Shown here one piece after another: positions 11,988-23,745 of a DNA stretch of 64,000 bases. The DNA lies in NCBI GenBank assembly GCA_001630475.1, contig KV419431.1, forward strand, positions 176,089-240,088, read 5' to 3'. This DNA is from Sistotremastrum niveocremeum HHB9708. Lineage: Eukaryota > Basidiomycota > Agaricomycetes > Sistotremastrales > Sistotremastraceae. How positions within the stretch are numbered: position 1 is the stretch's first letter; every line of letters begins with the position of its first letter. The notes below the pieces were generated by a model, which was not told where the DNA came from, made no database searches, and saw nothing but the letters and a program-made list of their open reading frames with translations. A program made the translations under genes and the position numbers.

Positions 11988-12726
11988 ACTACGGCTTCGT
12001 AGCCCCCAAAGATGCGAGACGAGGATGAAAAAGGCGTAGAAAACTAAATACAAAAGGTCAAAAAGTGCGAAACACCAAAAAAAGAAATCTGTGTACAGGT
12101 ACTCCTGGGACTCTTCATTGTGTGTAATATCGAGTGTGTAGTAGTTTAGTTCTCCGGAATTCATTCTGTTGCACTCTCAAACTTCTGTCCGAACGCCACC
12201 CTCCAGTGGCACGAGGATTATCAAGGCTTAGCTGAATAATCACTTCTCGTTAAAAACAGGGCGTTCCTTTCTTATAGACCCTCAAACTCGTCATTCTGGT
12301 TTAAAATGCCCAAGCGTTTTAACTCATTCGACCGCACTGCATGGGCTGGGCCGAACTCGCCGAAAAAAAAACGCTATCCTCCACGACAGAAGCCGTATAA
12401 GATAGTTATCGACGATATAGATCTGATCGCATATAAGCCTGGGAGCTCTTTCAAATCCATTTTGACAGCGCATTTCTCATGTTTATGCGTGTTATTGGAG
12501 CGACAAGCCTGTCATTCCCACTTCCAATTGCAAAAGGAATGCAGGTCACGAGAACGTGCTCGATGTGCGGTGACGAATTCGCTATGGAATCCGCTGTGAA
12601 CTACACATGTGCCTTGCATGGATTTACGAAGCTTTATTCAGACCCGATCATGCCATGATACTTCAACAGATTTCCTATCACAAAGCCATCGACTTCATAG
12701 CTACACTGTGCTAAGGTTCCGGTAAC
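11988..12726. other. convergent intergenic region
   Basis: This region lies between the trefoil gene (+) and the GH25 gene (-), so it should hold both 3' ends. A 97-codon ATG frame at 12306-12599 has no family signal. A palindromic TGACGTCA lies just inside the GH25 gene's last intron near 12777. Confidence 0.5.
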
Positions 12727-13827
12727 TCAACCGAGAGCGATCCTGAGCGAAGTTAATACTCAAAATTTAGCAATGATGACGTCATTACGAATGACTCACT
12801 TCTGAAGTTGCGAAAAGGCGCCGTTGAAAGTATCAGCGTCTCCAGGATTCGTTCCGCTATCGGCAAACTATTCTCAGGTCAGTACGGGACTACGCATGTG
12901 AAGCGTTCGAGACTCTTACCTGCCAGAATGTGAAAACGCTAGGAAATGCAATCGTATATCGTCAGTCGATATTCGTGTAAATGAGAGTCAAAGAACGAAC
13001 CTCCAACCTGCGGGGAGGGCACCTGGAGAGGAAGCGGTGGTGAAGTGGGCGATCCAGAGGGGTGAATTAGCGGCGAAGGCGGTGCTACTGCCCGTGCATT
13101 GATTCCACCAGGAAGTTGTCGTATATATTACTTTTGAGAAAGCGGGTCAGAGCGAGGGAGTGATGAGGTAGGAGCATTGATTACCTGGGAACCTTCAATG
13201 ATTTATGAATATTCGGTTAGCATATAAGGGATGCATTTACGGACCTTGTTGTCAAAGAATGGTATTCGTTGACGAAACTGGAGATCCAAGACACCATCGC
13301 GGAAGTAGAAAGGCCGTAGCAAGTGGCCCCGTTGGGATTCGCTAGTGAGAAAACTCATTTAGCGCCTGCGATTAAATGACGGAAATAAGCCTTACTTTCG
13401 ATATCTAGCGTTCCGGGCAAGGTCAATCCATCCGCCGACCATCCACCACCATGAGCTACGAAGAAGCTTGCTTGAGCCGCCCCAGTAGACGTATCGGGGT
13501 GTGCGAAATGGTAGGCTCCGCGGATGATGCCTTGGTTGAATGCGCCATTGTATTGTTGAGCGAATTGATTGCTTATGAACGTTGTTCCTTCTGTCGCTTT
13601 GACGTAGGCGAATCTAGGAGCAACAATAAGCGTCAGGTCGTCGAAAGAATTACATGTATTTGACGAAAAGCGTACTGAATTCCATTCGCTTTCACAGTCG
13701 CCCAGTTCACGTTGGTTTGGAAATCAGAGACATCAATCCCAGCTGGATTAGCTCTCTTCTCCAGTGGCACACTCAACACTCCAGAAACCAGGACAAGAGA
13801 GAACAGAGCAGACAATCCAAGCTTCAT
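12727..13827 (-). CDS. secreted GH25 muramidase (lysozyme), copy 1
   Basis: A 235-residue secreted muramidase that would cleave the N-acetylmuramic acid-GlcNAc bond of bacterial peptidoglycan. It starts with a signal peptide, MKLGLSALFSLVLVSGVLS. GH25 motifs follow in order: [26 protein letters not shown] and LDIETNP, whose acidic pair is the catalytic centre, then TTTSWWNQC, FWQFADSG and NPGDADTFNG. Eight exons: 13827-13676, 13613-13396, 13341-13245, 13192-13185, 13130-13001, 12938-12920, 12867-12800 and 12742-12727, total 708 nt. Exon 4 is only 8 nt (GTTCCCAG) and is needed to read RFPVIYT. Compared with the second GH25 gene at 49.7 kb it has two extra introns, after LDIE and after FWQ. Confidence 0.88.
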
Positions 13828-14626
13828 AGCGATCGTTCAGAGCAAGTCGCCTCGGTGGGAATCCTGAGTAACCAGCTTTTCATTGTCTGCGCTGCATGAT
13901 CTCTTGGGTATTCTTGACGTGAGACGTCTAATCCATATACGCTCATCGTGGAGGAGAGAAGAGCTTCTTATGTTTGAGAATCCATGCGCTAGGCGACCAC
14001 CAGCTCGGTGGAGCATGCGGTGGCAGGACAGAAGTGTGACGTGACTAACGCGTGACAATCGCTCGTCGTCGTCGCTCGACAGCGAGCAACCACCTGGGTC
14101 CACAACGCGTCTCGCTCTCCGTACTTCATCAGGAATGGCGCTATATACGATGAAAAAGTGTTTCATGACAACTTTACAACGTTTGGGCTGAACATCCGTC
14201 CTACACGACCTCGCAACTATCGTCATCATCACTGTTCCTGTTCTACAGCACACCCGCCTACCAAAGGTTGCATGGCAGGAGCCTCAAAGATGACTCTGCA
14301 CCGTAGCCCGACGACGTCCGTGACAAAAGATCGTCTTTCGTGCTGGATCTGGCCGGAAAATAAATGGGAGTTACAGTTGATGACGAGCAAAGCTTGGAGA
14401 ACGTTGAAGCTCTGGCTCAAGTGCGTCGATTGTCGGGGAAGATCGCCATCTTCCAACCATCTCCCAACAGCATATACGGTCGTCCCGCCGGGAGAAAATT
14501 CACGACTCCAGCCTTGACGTGCGGGAGAAAACGATGACGTCGTGCCTGGCTCCCGTCGTATAAAGGCTTTCCGCCTTCTCTCTGTCCTCATTCTCTCCCT
14601 TTTTCCCCCTTCTATCACTCGAAAAT
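13828..14626. other. divergent promoter region
   Basis: This is the shared upstream region of the GH25 gene (-) and the alcohol dehydrogenase gene (+). It holds a TATA box for the latter. Overlapping open frames of 119-138 codons on both strands have no family signal. Confidence 0.5.
14559..14566 (+). promoter_or_regulatory. TATA box of the alcohol dehydrogenase gene
   Basis: TATAAAGG lies about 61 nt before the start codon at 14627 and is followed by a CT-rich leader typical of strongly expressed fungal genes. Confidence 0.6.
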
Positions 14627-15895
14627 ATGCAATACAAAGGCTACGCCATCAAAGGTATCTGCTCACCGACTTGGGCCGTTCCAAGTTTAGCAAAACTGAT
14701 ATACGCGTCTAGATACTAAGAAGTACACTGACTTCGAGGTTATCGACTTCAAGCCCAAGCCCTTCACAGAGGACGATGTCGAAATCGCTATAACTCATTG
14801 CGGGTGAGCTCGTTAACTATGTGGATTCAGTAGCCCGGTTTCTGATGCGTGCCATTTGCCTAGTGTATGCGGCTCCGATGTTCACACCATCACCGGAGGA
14901 TGGGGACCCCCAGAATTGCCTTTGATCGTCGGGTACGTGTCTTCTCTTTCAGATGCTTGTGCGCATCTCATTCCTCCTCCCAGTCACGAAATCGTCGGCA
15001 AAGTCACTCGCGTCGGAGCCAATGTCAAAGACGTCAAGGTCGGGCAACGCGCCGGTGTAGGTGCCCAGTGCTTCTCCTGCCTCAAATGCCGCGCCTGCAA
15101 AGACGACAACGAAAACTACTGCCCCGACATGGTCGACACCTATAACGCTAAACTCCCCGACGGCACCAAAACCCAAGGAGGATACTCCACCGGAATCATT
15201 GCGCATACACAGTTCGTATTCCCCATCCCCGACGAAGTCGAGAGTAAACATGCTTGTTCGATGCTTTGCGCCGGATTGACTGTGTTTTCGCCTCTTATTC
15301 GGAATGGAGCTGGGCCTGGAAAGAAAGTCGGCGTCGTTGGGTTGGGCGGATTGGGTCATTATGCAGTGTTGTTTGCGAAAGCTTTGGGTGCCGAAGTCTT
15401 CGTGTTCAGCCATAGTCCCAGTAAGGAGGTCGACGCTAAGAAGCTCGGAGCGGATCACTATATCAGCACCGGAAAGGTACGTTCTCTCAACTCATTTTCC
15501 CTCTCATGCTTATCATTACCTCTCAGCCCGACTTCGCTAAATCATACGCCGGCGCTCTCGATCTCATAATCTCCACTCGCGACGTCGCAAAAGACATGCC
15601 CCTGCAAGACTACCTAACAATGCTCTACGTCCACGGTTCCTTCATCACCGTCGGAATCCCCGACGATCCCCTCCCCGAACTCAAGTCTTTCGATTTCCTC
15701 GCGAATGGATGTAAACTCGGTGGAAGTCATATCGGGTCGAAGAAGGAGGCGTTGCAGATGCTTGATATTGCGGCGAAGAAGGGGATTAAACCTTGGATTG
15801 AGGAGTTGCCGATGAAGGATGTTGCAAAGGCTATTCAGGGTGTGAAAGATAACAAAGTGAGGTATCGGTATGTCCTGACTCAGGACCTTGCGTGA
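14627..15895 (+). CDS. NADP-dependent zinc alcohol dehydrogenase (cinnamyl-alcohol type)
   Basis: A 349-residue medium-chain zinc dehydrogenase like yeast Adh6/Adh7, which reduces aromatic and aliphatic aldehydes with NADPH. Five exons: 14627-14654, 14713-14803, 14864-14932, 14984-15476 and 15527-15895, total 1050 nt. Catalytic zinc ligands are visible in CGVCGSDVH and GHEIVGKV. The structural zinc cysteines are in CFSCLKCRACKDDNENYC. The Rossmann motif is GVVGLGGLGH. The C-terminus KVRYRYVLTQDLA fits the family. In a wood- or litter-decaying basidiomycete, turnover of lignin-derived aldehydes is a natural role, which is inferred. Length is close to the usual 350-360 residues. Confidence 0.93.
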
Positions 15896-16874
15896 GGGGT
15901 TGAGAAAGAAGTCAAAACGTGCCTTGTACGCACTGATAATGTATAAGTACTATAACTTTAGAACCGAATGCAAGTATAATTGAGCAACACATGCATTCCC
16001 AGACTCGATTATCACACCTCCCTTGCCTTCAAGCCCACACTGGCACTTCCATTGATCTTTGAAATTTGCTTCAATCAATGTAAGATCCAACAAGATTTAT
16101 GTTCGAGTATTTGAACCCGCAACACATGTCAACCCGGGGAAGGATTGCATTTGATCGTCAAATGTGTATCTCAAATCGACGACACCGACGCAACAGGCGT
16201 CGTCTTTTGCTTCGTCTGCTTTGGTCTCGAAGAAGCCGAATGTTCGGCACCGTCATCGCCAGAAACGGAATAGAGCCGGTATCTCCGCGGCTGTAACTTG
16301 TAACCGTATCCAAGTCCCTTTGCTCGTCGTCTTCCGCCTGTTCAAATCAGATCGATCAAACGACAATGGGAACGGAATATGAAATGGAATTTGGCTAACT
16401 GGAGGTGGTAACGGACATCAAGAGCCTGCTTTGCGCTTTGACCTTCTGCTAAGCTTTGATGTGTTGATCGGGCTTTCCTTCCACAACTTGTCTGCTTTGC
16501 TTTGCATTACGCTGGGTTTGACTTGCTGAGCGCTGGAAGTCGCTCAGGCTGTGAGGTCTTGACGGTTGGCAGCTGGACTGGCTCTGGCTTGCTTCTTGCT
16601 TTTCGAAATTCGAGCTATTCTTATTGTGATTTGGAGAGGTTGAGGTTGGATCGGGATCCCTACTTCTGGTTTCTGGTGGGGGTTGTGCAGGTCACCCTCG
16701 TCCCTCTTTCCTTTGTCTTCTCCTACTTTCGCCTTCCTTCTTCTCGTCTTTTCGTTCCTTTGGTCGCCTTCGCTCTCGTTGAACGAGTTTAATCCTCTCT
16801 CTGAAACCCTGCCTTCCCAACTATACCACCTTCATTATCGAAGACGTGGACAAGGAGCGAAAGGACTGTGACAT
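15896..16874. other. intergenic region
   Basis: 3' end of the dehydrogenase gene and promoter of the mucin-like gene. The plus-strand frame at 16502-16792 is hydrophobic but T-rich and unsupported. No other feature seen. Confidence 0.5.
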
Positions 16875-19488
16875 ATGGCTCCTGCATATCGTACGTCTTG
16901 ATGTTTAATTTTCTCGGATACGAATTTTTCATTGATGACGATATCGTTCCAGATGAAGCCAGGACGAGCCATAGGAGAAGTAGGTCTGGAACTCCTGGAG
17001 AGTTTGTGAAGAATATATTGGGCTTGGGGCAGAGAACGACAGTGGAAAGGAGGGGGTCTGATGGCAGCAATAACAATGGTGGCACTGGGGACACTGCAGG
17101 CGCTGGCGAAACGGGTAAGGGTTCAACGAGTCCTGGTGGTGAGTTCTTCTTTGGATCCTAGGGCATGGCTGATTTAACGTAGCGAGTACCTCGTCGACCT
17201 CGTCGACGTCATCGGTGGCAGCAACGACAAGTGCGAGCTCTTCGGCATCCGCGAGTACCAAGGTCAGTTGATTCTTTTTTGAATATCTCTGCCTGAACCT
17301 GAGTATTTCATATTACTCAGTCCAGCGATTCTGTCACCAGCACCAGCACTACATCATCTGTCACCTCTTCCATCAGCTCTGAAGCCAGCCTCACAAGTTC
17401 AAGTTCAAGCACTGACGGTCCTTCTACCTCCACCTCCACTTCGACCTCTGCTGCCGCCAGCTCTACGTCTACGTCGATTATATCTATAACTGACACCGAG
17501 ACCAATGCCAAGACTTCGTCGTCAATATCAGCCTCAGCCTCATCGCCTTCACCGTCTTCGGCGTCGACTTCATCTACGTCTACGGAACCATCTACCACTA
17601 AATCCTCCGCCTCAACTGCAGAAGCTTCGACTACCGCAACTACATCTACCTCTACATTCTCTTCGTCAGCGACATCCACGGATTCTTCATCATCTACCAC
17701 ATCAACTCCTCCCCCACCGCCCCCTCAATCTTCGTCCTCCACTTTCTCCTCTTCTTTCTCCTCTTCGTCATCCACGGACTCAATAATTACTAGCACAGCA
17801 GTCGCGACGTCGACGTCGACAAGCACCACGGACGCCTCACAGATCACTTCTCCGCCTCCCCCGGCATCAACGTCACCTCTCCAAAATGTCGGTAGCACGA
17901 GTAATGTTGGGGATAGTGCCAACGCTGGTGACGGTGATACTGGCAACAGCAGCGACGGAGCTGTTGAGAATGTGGGTAATGGCAGTAGTGATGCCACCGA
18001 CGGTGCCATCGGAGGCTCAAGTGGAAATGGGGGTGGGAATTCCGCAAATGGAAATAGTGTCGACACTGGTACTGGCACTACGACTAGTGTCACTTCAACT
18101 TCTACGAATGCAAGTGCTACGACTGGTGCGGGTGATGCGAGTCAGACTGGTGCTGTGGGATCTGCGAATGTGTCCTCGAATTCGGGTACCGGGGAGGATG
18201 GTGACGATGATGATTTGAGTAATGATTATACGGAGCCCTCCACTTCGTGCGTTCCCTTCTTTCGTTCGCCTTTCATACTGGAGATGCTGATTTGGGTGCT
18301 TTCGAATGGGTATGTAGAGGATCAAACGCAAGTACGAATCACGATGGATCGTCAATTGCTGCTGTGGCATTGGGGAATACCGATCCAGGTCCCGGTTCAA
18401 GTGCAGATCCAGAGACTCCACCTTCATCCGCAGCTTCCTCTACATTCCCATCCGCGACATCGAACGCTGCATCAACCCTCTCAGCTCAGTCATCGAATCC
18501 CACCGCATCGTTCACGCCTACCACTGTTCCGGTGACGTTCACGACAACTGCATCGAATGGACACACGACAACTGTAACGACTTCGAGCATTCTCTCTACA
18601 CCTCCGGGAATCAGTCGATCCGATGTGGTCGGTGCGACGGATGGTGGATCCGCGGCGACGGGGATCGTCAACGGGGCACCGGGTCCGAATCCAACGAACA
18701 CGGGGGATCCTAGTGGAAGCTCAACTACGTCGACACTTCCCTCATCTTCCTCCTCCGCCTCTGCCGCTCGTGCATCATCAACACTGAAAATAGCCCTCGG
18801 AACAACACTTCCCCTCCTTACACTCGCCCTGCTCATACCGCTCCTTCTGTTCCTCTACAAACGCCGTCTCCGGCATTCCAAAGAAGATAGAATAAGTGTC
18901 TCATTTATGAGATATGGAAGTATGAATGGGAAACTATTCCCGAGGGGGTGGGCTCAGCCGAGAGAGATGAGTGCGTATGAGGCTGAGGAGGGACAGGGAG
19001 GGCTTGGTAGGGGCGCCTTGACTGTTGGTGTTCCGCCTGTGCCTAAGGCTCGTGGCTCAGAGGCAGGGATTGGGGAGTTGCATATGAATGGAACGGTTTT
19101 CAGAGATCCGTTTGCGGATCCTGTGCCCCGGTCTGGGGCTGGACTTGCGATGGGACTCGATAAAGATCCGTTTGGAGATCCTCCTCTTCCTCCGCCCCCG
19201 CCACCGCCATCATCATACGTTCCCAGTACTGGTGGCGCATTCAAACCCAAATCACCCAGTGCTCGTCTCGGTCCCTCGACTTCGTCGAACAATGCTTCAG
19301 CATCTTCATCTGCACCGATTGTTCCGTTTATAGTCATTGATCGCGCTTCTGAAATTGAGGGATCGCCTAGGTCGAGGAATAATCAGGAAAGGGAAGATGG
19401 AATGTTAGGCGTTGACAGGAAGAAAGGGCCAAGTCAGTGGAAGGGGAAGGAGAAAGCTATTACGGGGTGGACCGGGGTTGCGATATAG
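16875..19488 (+). CDS. mucin-like single-pass membrane protein (Mid2/Wsc-type sensor architecture)
   Basis: A large Ser/Thr-rich protein with one transmembrane helix. The start MAPAY is spliced to the next exon after the GTACGT donor near 16890. Introns follow near 17140-17182, 17263-17321 and 18248-18317. Residues encoded from about 17183 to 18780 are an extended Ser/Thr/Gly/Ala domain expected to be heavily O-mannosylated. A helix (ALGTTLPLLTLALLIPLLLF) near 18800-18855 is followed by the basic stop-transfer KRRLRH. The tail contains two DPF motifs (RDPFADP, KDPFGDP) and a run of eight prolines. No classic signal peptide is visible at the N-terminus, so topology rests on the single helix. 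The layout resembles cell-wall stress sensors, but no cysteine-rich WSC domain is present. Function unknown. Confidence 0.78.
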
Positions 19489-20809
19489 AAGGTACTAGTG
19501 GACTGCCGGAAGCTCGAGATGGACGTTGAGTCTGGTAGTAATCTTGTTTGTAGATACACTGTTAGCAGAGTGAAATGCATTCCATGTCTTCCAATCGCAA
19601 CAGATCAGTGTGGTATCGGTCAAAGGTATAGGCACTATGAAATGTCTAAATCTAAACCCCTTTAAGATTGTTCTCTGGATACCGTCGTTCGTAGTTCTCT
19701 TTTCCCTGTACTCCGTTGTCACAACATCTATAAGCAATATGACTGTGGTTTAACCTCCCACTTCTTGGTTTATAGGATTTTATCATGATTTCTCTTCCAT
19801 TCAGCCATCCATGTTCTTGGCCCGATCAGGAGGTCGATATCAGAGAAGGATTTTTATATTTTTGTTCCACAGATCACGCCAATCTCTGAGGTCTTCCTAT
19901 GAAGAATCAAGGGCATCAACCGCGATTCGTTGTGCAGTTAATATTTCTTGTTGTCGTGAGTTCTCTACGGTTCCGATATATGATTTGTCCTTACTTTCAA
20001 TACCCATATTTGAGATGCTACTAGAAATGTATGGCGCCCTTGATTTCTTTTGCTCAGCTCTTGATGGAGGCGAGCGCCACTCCGCAAAGCGCGCGCGGAG
20101 GCCACGGCCGAGCCCTGGAGTCAGATCTTCCGGCGCATCTCGATGCCCGATCAGAAACACATGCCCAGTGTCACTAGTATCTCGTTGCGCAAGATCGTTG
20201 GGTTGTTTTTCTCTGCACTGGGAGCAGAGTTTTAACATTTCAATTCCAAACTCCAGTCTGCAACGGCGATAACGGCTTTCTTTGCCCTGAATCGGACCGG
20301 CTCCGGCTTCAACCCGCCATATTGGGAAATTCCCTGTACGCGCCCGGCGGGTTTGTTTGACACCGCTTAGGGGTGTTCTCCTGTGTTCTCGCTTCCAATC
20401 TTTTTGCATTCAACGCTTTACTTCATCGCAAAATTATGTCTTCGAAAACTTCCAAACACGGAACAATTTCACGTCCAATCTTGTAATTTTCACCACATTT
20501 TGAGCCGAAGAACCGAGGGCCTGGATTCTTTGACTCAATTGCTGACATCATTACATATCCGCTTCCGTCCGGCAGATGCCGACATGTCAAAATCCAGGGT
20601 CCTATGAAGGCACGAAGCGGACAAGAAGAGCTGAATAGAGTTATATCGGGCTTTCGAGGTTCCCGCGTGTCAGATAGATCAACCAGCGCGCCTATGCCTC
20701 TCCAACGTTCGTCTTTATATCGCTCATCATCTCGGCAGACGACTTGATCCAAACCGCCATCGTCTGCGACGCCGACTCTTACAAGGACTCTTACTGAGTG
20801 CCGGGAACA
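19489..20809. other. intergenic region with lipase promoter
   Basis: No gene recognised. Open frames at 19811-20272 (+) and 19897-20409 (-) overlap and have no family signal. The part nearest the lipase start, 20706-20757, shares short blocks with the promoter of the second lipase (CTCATCATCTCG and CAAACCGCCA). Confidence 0.5.
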
Positions 20810-23313
20810 ATGACCTCGAGATTTGCTAACGGACGAGGGAATGGAAAGACGTATGCTGGGGCTGTCAAGGACGACAATCGCGACGGTGCGCCCATTTTTC
20901 CTTGTCCTTAATCACATCGTCTGACGGCCTAGAGCAGGTTTTGAGAATGACTCGGAGCTCTTCGAGAAGCTACATGCACCTCTGTACACTGAAGTCCTGC
21001 ACCTTGCAAAAGCCAACAGGAACGTCTTTGTCAAAGGTCAAAATTGGATCCGGCTGATCTGGACGTATACATCCGCATACATTTCCTTCCTGTGGACGAC
21101 GTGGACTCAAACATTTATAGCGGCTTACTCAGGACACTTTGGAGGTACGGTTTCGTCGCCCGTGTCCCAATACTCCTATTCACAAACGCGCATAGATATC
21201 GCCAATTTCTTTGGAGTGTTCATTTTCGCAACCGGTGCATCAATCGTGCTTTGGGTTTTATTGATATGGTGCATCCTGGCACACAGTCCGGTTCTTGTGT
21301 ACGCATTCAACTCGTACGGCCATATGACGGGAGACAATAGGAGCCTTGTCAATGCATGTGAGGCCACTCAGTGATTATTACATGATTTTGAGCTCATGAG
21401 ATGAATGAAGTGTATGACATGTTCCAACTTACGGAAGATCAAGCGTTAGCTGGCAAAAACGCCCTTTCACAGCCTCCTCCGGACGGTCCATTCAGTCCCG
21501 AACACCCTCGTACTTTCGATCTCGACGCTGCAAAGCTCCTGTGCGTCTTGAAATCATCGCACCTTTCGATTAGATTAGCTAACGGCCCTTTGTTACCTGA
21601 AATGTTAGGTTGCAATTCGCCTCCTTGATGTATGAACGCACTTCGGAGGCGACCCATGACGCAATCCGCAAAACTCGTGCCTCGCATACATTCTGGCATA
21701 CTATCAAACGAACTTCAGGTCATGCAGCATTTTACTTGACCCACCCCGGTGGCTTATTAGGGGCGGTCCTCGGAGACCCCGAAGCCGAGAAAGTGAAGAA
21801 GGAATTCAAGAACAATCAGCAGGACAGCGTCATAACCAAGTTCATCGATAAATGGCGTCCGTTCCTTCCTGTCGCCTTTTGCTCAGAATTTGACCTAGGA
21901 GTTATAGATATCAAGTATGCGCCTGTTTCGGAATTGAACTCTGTCTCGTCGGCCTTTTCGGCTTTATTCTGGGATCCGAATAGCAATTGGATTGTCGTTG
22001 CTTTCAAAGGTGTGCTGCTTTCTACTTAGGATACCAGTCCAGATAAATGATATCGACGCATAGGGACAAGCCCGACGGAATATGATGGTACATTCTCACA
22101 TTCTGACTTTTACAAGCGAGGGCTAATCGACTTTAGAATGGGTTTCGGATTTCACGTATCTGCTGGAAGAGGCTGGTCATCAGATCAATGGATTCTCCAA
22201 AGGTACGTCCTATATTCGCATGTGTGTGGAACTGCCTAATGCGATGTGCTTAGTGCATCGTAAGCTCTTGCCTTATAAACCTTGATGTCGAGAAGGAGAG
22301 TAACAGATTATTATAGGCGGGTTCTTACAACGGATGTTCCCTAGCACGAGCGAATCTAACGGTGCTCGAAAACCATATGGTGAGTCCTCTCCATCAGGCT
22401 GCGTAATCTTCGGCTTTCTAATCATCCGTATAAGATACTATTGCGGACGCCGTCAGGCTTGTATCGGCTGATTTACTCACTCGCTTGCCTGGCGATACAA
22501 AAGTAAACGTCTGGTTCACAGGTTCGCGCCTCTTGTTCGCCTATGCTCCCGATTGATTATATACTGACATTGACTGTAGGGCATTCATTGGGTTGCGCAA
22601 CCGCTACTTTGGCATATTCTAAAGCAATCGTAGACGATGAAGGACTCGGATTGAAAGGCCGTGTAGTTGTCCGCGATGCCTATCTGTTCGCTGCACCGAT
22701 TTGTTGCGATGTGCCTTCCGTGCAAGGTGTGTCTTATTGTTCACTTTCTCGGCCAAGAGATCATTGACCGCGGACATAGCTTTCAACACGAGGATGTTGA
22801 AACATCCCGATCAGCCAAAGACGATGTGGAGAATTACAAACGTATGACTTCCCTTCCTCATCTAAGATCGTTCCGGGTCTGATATACTGTTTTAAAGCGC
22901 TCGGACGCAGTTGCAACGCTCCTTCCTGCCTTCGGCGACGCCAAATCGTCCTTGATGTCGCCCGATTGCATATTCATGTTCTGCCATCTCGGCGTCGAAG
23001 TCAAAATGGAATCTCATCCGAATAAAAATAAGATCCTCGGAAACCTCTTCGATGTCGGCACACCTGTGAAAATTACGAGTAGCGTGGATGAGAAGAGTTT
23101 GTCTGTGTTGTATAAGAAAGGAAGTGGACTTAGTCAGGCTGTGCTCTGGTGGCAGGATCTGCCGCTTGTCGGGAGATTGGTTCAACATGGAACTAGTGAG
23201 TTCTCCTTGGTTTGTTGATGTTTTGGTATTGATGGATGATTGTAGCATTCTATTGGGATCAATTGGAGAGAGTTGGACCGGGCGAATGCGTATGGATTCA
23301 ACAGGCGATGTAA
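20810..23313 (+). CDS. class 3 lipase-like hydrolase with N-terminal membrane helices, copy 1
   Basis: An alpha/beta-hydrolase of the fungal lipase class 3 family. It starts MTSRFANGRG. The N-terminal third has two hydrophobic segments (LIWTYTSAYISFLWTTW; FATGASIVLWVLLIWCIL), so it is probably membrane-anchored. The catalytic part reads WDPNSNWIVVAFKGTSPTEYD (split by an intron), then the nucleophile elbow GHSLGCATATLAYSK with Ser in GxSxG. DAYLFAAPICCD follows, a likely Asp region, and LVQHGT near the end offers a His. It ends CVWIQQAM. It has more than ten short introns. The tandem paralogue at 23746 has the same exon order and end. Substrate is probably an acylglycerol or another ester, which is inferred. 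Confidence 0.87.
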
Positions 23314-23745
23314 ATGCTGGCTATGGTAGAGGGCTAAATGAGAATGACTACGAAGGGCGATGTTCTTTTTGGTAGAGTGTAATTATTACATGTAGCTGGC
23401 ATGAATTCTAAAATTATCGAGTCAACAGCTAGTCATCGAGCTGTGTGAATGTGACTGTTTGGGTGTGCCGTCGAACTTCTCCGGAAACACCCGAATGTTA
23501 CCACTCAGGGACCATTGATGGCACGTACCTCGATGAAGTGATATGAGTTTGACGATCCCGCTTCTCAGGCATGCATCAACTTTCCGCGCTTATACCAGTC
23601 TATCGTTCGTCCTCACACGGCTTATCATCTCGAAATCGTCTTGTCTCAAACCGCCAGTGTCCGCCACATCCCTCAACGGTGCTCAACCTCAGACTTCTTT
23701 TACATTCTTCTCTACAGCAGATCGCTCCTTGAGGGCTTGTAAAGT
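23314..23745. other. intergenic region between lipase paralogues
   Basis: 3' end of copy 1 and promoter of copy 2. Positions 23603-23656 share spaced blocks with 20706-20757: CGTTCGTC, C(T/C)TATCATCTCG-like and CAAACCGCCA. Confidence 0.5.

Noticed and set aside
12306-12599. 97-codon ATG frame between the trefoil and GH25 genes
   Set aside because: Starts well (MPKRFNSFDRTAW) but decays to unstructured sequence and lies in a convergent 3' region.
14229-14618. 129-codon minus-strand frame upstream of the ADH gene
   Set aside because: Overlaps the ADH TATA box and leader and has no family signal.
17317-17700. Acidic Val/Asp/Glu-rich minus-strand frame
   Set aside because: Antisense shadow of the Ser/Thr-rich repeat exon of the mucin-like gene.
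19811-20409. Overlapping frames of 153 and 170 codons on opposite strands
   Set aside because: Mutual shadows without motifs; probably chance in GC-richer intergenic sequence.
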